From positions 2,047,414-2,055,320 of the forward strand of contig CP070800.1 of assembly GCA_020343555.1 (NCBI GenBank): 7,907 nt of DNA, written 5' to 3'. The DNA is from Dehalococcoidales bacterium. GTDB taxonomy: Bacteria; Chloroflexota; Dehalococcoidia; Dehalococcoidales; UBA2162. Each line of letters starts with the position of its first letter. Within the stretch, counting starts at the first letter, position 1. The notes beneath the pieces are model-generated. The model saw nothing but the letters and a program-made list of their open reading frames with translations. It did no database searches and had not been told where the DNA came from. This document shows positions 5,706-7,907 of the stretch, piece after piece. The translations under genes and the position numbers were made by a program.

Positions 5706-6932
5706 ATGAATCTGTTTTACGGGTGGTATATAGTTTTTGCCAGCGCTGTTATCATGGGTTATAACAGCCTTTTGTATATATATGGATTTACCTCATTCGT
5801 CAATCCTATTATTGCTACTTTCGGGTGGTCGTATTCCCAGATCGCCTTTGCGATGACAGTGCGTTCCATTACTACCGGGATACTCAATCCATTTATAGGC
5901 GCACTGGCCGACCGATGGTCAGTGCGGAGATTACTTATTATCGGCGGTATCATCATGGGACTGGGATACTTCGTTTTGAGTCGTATTTCCGGACAGGCTC
6001 TGTTTTATACCGGTTACGTGATCATCGGACTTGGTGGCGCTCTGGCTATCCAGTTGGTCCCACAGACAACAATAGCAAGGTGGTTTCGTAAAAACCTGGG
6101 TAAAGCTAATGGAATCACAGGTTTCAGCGTAGCTCTGGGAGGAGTGGCAGTTCCTTTACTGGTAATGGTGATAGATTCCTACGGCTGGCAGGATACCTTT
6201 CTGTTTGCAGCAATCGGTTCCTGGATACTGATAATACCTTTATCATTTCTATTCAGGGACAAACCGGAAGATTATGGACTATATCCCGATGGTATACCTC
6301 CCGACGAATCGAATGAACCGCTATCCATCTCGTTAGAAACGAGTGGAATGAGTGTGAGTGAAGCATTAAAAACCAGGAGTTTCTGGCTGATAGCCTTCGG
6401 TTTGCTGGTCCAGGGTGGCGGCAGTATAACGATACTGGCGCATCTTATGCCATATCTTATCGATGCAGGGATGGAAACACAACAGGCAAGTATGGTCGTT
6501 ATGACGGTAGCAATAGTAGGGCTGGTGGCTCGATTACCGGTTGGCTGGTTGATGGATATAATCAGCAGGAGAAACCTTATCGGTTTATCTATCGGACTCT
6601 CGAGTATAAGTTTTTTGCTTCTCTGGACGATCAAGGCTGATTCACCATTTATACTTGTTCTTGCCTTTGCTGTACCGTTCGGGATCGGGAACGGAAGCAT
6701 ATGGGTAAGATCGGCATTAATTCGTGATTATTTTGGTACGAGGAATTTCGGCGCGATATACGGAATATTGACGAGTTTCGTGACTCTAGGTACCGGGCTT
6801 CTGCCGCCGATAACCGGATGGGTATTCGACGAGTTCGGACAATACTGGCCTGCATTATTAGCTTTAGCTGCCTTAAATTTCGCAGGAGCCTGTCTTACTT
6901 TCATTATTCCGCGTTCTTCAGAATCACATTAA
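5706..6932 (+). CDS. MFS transporter (YcxA / oxalate-formate antiporter-like)
   Basis: This 408-residue inner-membrane protein has the size and hydrophobic pattern of a 12-helix major facilitator. It starts with GWYIVFASAVIMG as helix 1. The MFS motif A appears in loop 2-3 as GALADRWSVRR (65-75) and again, weaker, in loop 8-9 as GWLMDIISRR (280-289), the expected two-fold symmetry. The cytoplasmic linker between halves begins FRDKPEDYGLYPDG (183-196), typical of the monocarboxylate/YcxA-like branch, and runs to about 220. A small carboxylate substrate is a reasonable inference only. The ribosome binding site is weak (AGAAGTAG), which suggests dependence on translation of the SnoaL-like gene upstream. 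It converges on the next gene with 27 bases between stop codons. Confidence 0.94.
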   Translation: MNLFYGWYIVFASAVIMGYNSLLYIYGFTSFVNPIIATFGWSYSQIAFAMTVRSITTGILNPFIGALADRWSVRRLLIIGGIIMGLGYFVLSRISGQALFYTGYVIIGLGGALAIQLVPQTTIARWFRKNLGKANGITGFSVALGGVAVPLLVMVIDSYGWQDTFLFAAIGSWILIIPLSFLFRDKPEDYGLYPDGIPPDESNEPLSISLETSGMSVSEALKTRSFWLIAFGLLVQGGGSITILAHLMPYLIDAGMETQQASMVVMTVAIVGLVARLPVGWLMDIISRRNLIGLSIGLSSISFLLLWTIKADSPFILVLAFAVPFGIGNGSIWVRSALIRDYFGTRNFGAIYGILTSFVTLGTGLLPPITGWVFDEFGQYWPALLALAALNFAGACLTFIIPRSSESH

Positions 6933-6959
6933 TTAAGTTTGGTTTATGACGTACGTGGT

Positions 6960-7493
6960 CTATAAATATCGCCACAGTCCCAGTACAGCGAAGACACAAA
7001 GGGCTACTCCGGCAATAACGGCGCCGATCCACCCAAGCAGAGTCAGGCAGGTAACGATCACTCCGGCGATGAGTACTCCGAGAAAGATAGATAGTATTGC
7101 CCGTTTGAAACTCATTCCGAGAAGTACTGCGGCAACTGAACCTGTCCAGGCTCCTGTAACAGGCAGGGGGATAGCGACAAATAATACCAGCCCGACTCGT
7201 TCATATTTTTCTATCAACGTACCACGGCGTCTTGTATAAGCAAAAAGCCACGTGAAGAATTTATCGAACAGAGTAAACCTGCTGAGGATGCGTGTCGCGG
7301 TGTTGAGAAACAACAGGATAAAAGGAACCGGGAGCATATTGCCTATTACGGCAATAATGTAAGCGTAATACCATGGGAAATCGAACTCGTGAACGGCCAG
7401 AGGAATGGCTCCTCTTAACTCGGAAATCGGGGAAGCGGCCAGACCGAGTACTTTCAAGATATCAGGAATCTCAAGCCCGAGGAGTTGTTCCAA
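6960..7493 (-). CDS. COG2426-type membrane protein ('small multidrug export protein')
   Basis: The product is a four- to five-helix membrane protein of the Sm_multidrug_ex family (COG2426), whose export role is only a database name. From the TTG start it has 177 residues, near the family norm. Hallmarks are ELRGAIP (25-31), GNMLPVP (51-57) and IPLPVTGAWTG (108-118), proline- and glycine-rich segments that may form re-entrant hairpins, followed by two C-terminal helices. I chose TTG at 7493 because AAGGAG (minus strand, 7509-7504) lies ten bases upstream. The in-frame ATG at 7550 has no ribosome binding site and falls at the predicted transcription start of the promoter at 7554-7582. If ATG were used, the protein would have 196 residues. 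Confidence 0.9.
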   Translation of the reverse strand: MEQLLGLEIPDILKVLGLAASPISELRGAIPLAVHEFDFPWYYAYIIAVIGNMLPVPFILLFLNTATRILSRFTLFDKFFTWLFAYTRRRGTLIEKYERVGLVLFVAIPLPVTGAWTGSVAAVLLGMSFKRAILSIFLGVLIAGVIVTCLTLLGWIGAVIAGVALCVFAVLGLWRYL

Positions 7494-7503
7494 ATATAAT
7501 ACT

Positions 7504-7509
7504 CTCCTT
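7504..7509 (-). promoter_or_regulatory. Ribosome binding site supporting a TTG start
   Basis: AAGGAG on the minus strand lies ten bases before TTG at 7493. Nothing similar precedes the upstream ATG at 7550, where the sequence reads TTACACTTCA. Confidence 0.65.
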
Positions 7510-7553
7510 GTTGATGCTGAATCTGACTCCAGCAGCAAGCCGACTTTCATTGA

Positions 7554-7582
7554 AGTGTAACAAATGGGTGATATAGCGTCAA
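7554..7582 (-). promoter_or_regulatory. Promoter of the COG2426-type gene
   Basis: On the minus strand TTGACG (7582-7577) and TACACT (7559-7554) are separated by 17 bases. The expected transcript start is around 7547, giving a leader of about 54 bases to the TTG at 7493. Confidence 0.65.
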
Positions 7583-7590
7583 CGTAACAT

Positions 7591-7662
7591 CAATTATTCT
7601 ATTGGTATATCTTGACTTCTAAACTATTTCCCATATAGACTTTAGCCCAAGAGAAATAATTG
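7591..7662. repeat. 8-bp inverted repeat around the rightmost plus-strand promoter
   Basis: CAATTATT (7591-7598) and its exact reverse complement AATAATTG (7655-7662) enclose the plus-strand promoter candidate at 7612-7639. The left arm also lies just upstream of the minus-strand promoter. The sequence is AT-rich, so chance is a real alternative. Confidence 0.4.
7612..7639 (+). promoter_or_regulatory. Promoter candidate of the partial gene at 7701
   Basis: TTGACT (7612-7617) and TATAGA (7634-7639) are separated by 16 bases. The promoter is divergent from the one at 7554-7582, with 29 bases between the two -35 boxes, so one regulator could act on both. Confidence 0.5.
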
Positions 7663-7700
7663 TAATTGACGGTTAAATAAAATAAAAGGAGAATGCATGA

Positions 7701-7907
7701 ATGAAGGAAGAGTATAAAGAAGCTGATGCGAGGTTTCGAAAAAGGCTGGAAGGACACTTCAACGCTCCTGCCCAGCCCAAGACCACGATGATGTCTAAGA
7801 AAGTGGCTATCGAAGCAGCGATACCAGGCTGGCAGCCAATCTCGTGGTACGAAGAGAAAGGTGTTTACGGGCTACCGCCGGCAACCTTTGAAGACCAGGC
7901 AAATGCC
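7701..7907 (+). CDS. Unrecognised protein, N-terminal 69 residues (cut by window end)
   Basis: The reading frame is open from ATG at 7701 to the last base, with GGAG (7688-7691) nine bases upstream, and continues outside the window. The first 25 residues are highly charged (EEYKEADARFRKRLEGHF). A hydrophobic and aromatic stretch follows, with IPGWQPISWYEEKG (about 41-54) and YGLPPATFEDQ (about 56-66). No signal peptide, nucleotide-binding loop or metal motif is visible. The charged start is loosely like the N-terminal extension of the UroD-like protein at 3766, but that is too little to assign a family. Two other ATG codons, at 7693 and 7697, lie just before it in the other two frames, and both run quickly into stops. 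Confidence 0.8.
   Translation, partial: MKEEYKEADARFRKRLEGHFNAPAQPKTTMMSKKVAIEAAIPGWQPISWYEEKGVYGLPPATFEDQANA

Noticed and set aside
6272..6700. 142-aa minus-strand frame inside the MFS gene
   Set aside because: It is antisense to a clearly coding membrane-protein gene and shows no family motif; such open antisense frames are expected from the codon use here.
6949..6956. ACGTACGT palindrome between the convergent genes as a terminator or operator
   Set aside because: Too short for a hairpin with a loop, and no T-tract follows in either direction.
6946..7239. 97-aa plus-strand frame opposite the COG2426-type gene
   Set aside because: Threonine-, proline- and arginine-rich composition is the typical shadow of a membrane protein on the other strand.

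Overview
The window looks like chromosomal DNA from a bacterium of moderate G+C content, probably an anaerobe. It has AGGAGG-type ribosome binding sites, sigma70-type promoters, a tRNA with an encoded CCA end, an iron-type alcohol dehydrogenase and a uroporphyrinogen-decarboxylase (UroD)-like protein. This gene mix is familiar from Dehalococcoidia-type Chloroflexota and some anaerobic Desulfobacterota, but that placement is inference; no marker gene here settles it.

Left part (1-1600). A tRNA-Arg(UCU) gene lies on the minus strand with a good promoter. Beyond it are three small, AT-richer minus-strand genes, tightly spaced and probably one transcript: a 108-aa acidic protein with an internal 12-residue repeat, then two tandem paralogues (88 and 66 aa) of an unrecognised small family. 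A 375-base non-coding stretch follows, holding the regulatory region of the alcohol dehydrogenase gene.

Middle part (1602-5660). All genes are on the plus strand. An iron-containing alcohol dehydrogenase with all metal ligands present has its own extended -10 promoter and a terminator. A class I SAM methyltransferase follows, with a 12-bp palindrome upstream. Next is a UroD-like protein that lacks the HxC...C zinc site of cobamide methyltransferases. Its promoter overlaps the stop codon of the methyltransferase gene. After it comes a consensus -35 box, a 10-bp-stem hairpin in the apparent leader, and a SnoaL/ester-cyclase-like small enzyme.

Right part (5706-7907). A 12-helix MFS transporter probably shares a transcript with the SnoaL-like gene. 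It converges on a minus-strand COG2426-type membrane protein ('small multidrug export'), for which a TTG start at 7493 is better supported than the upstream ATG. A divergent promoter region then leads to an unrecognised gene cut by the window end.

The plus-strand enzymes plus the transporter could serve uptake and conversion of a small organic substrate. The separate promoters and terminators, however, argue for several transcription units rather than one pathway operon. I see no CRISPR array, insertion sequence, integrase or phage gene. No complete new system can be demonstrated. The best candidates for novelty are the paralogous small-protein cluster beside the tRNA and the UroD-like clade without zinc ligands.
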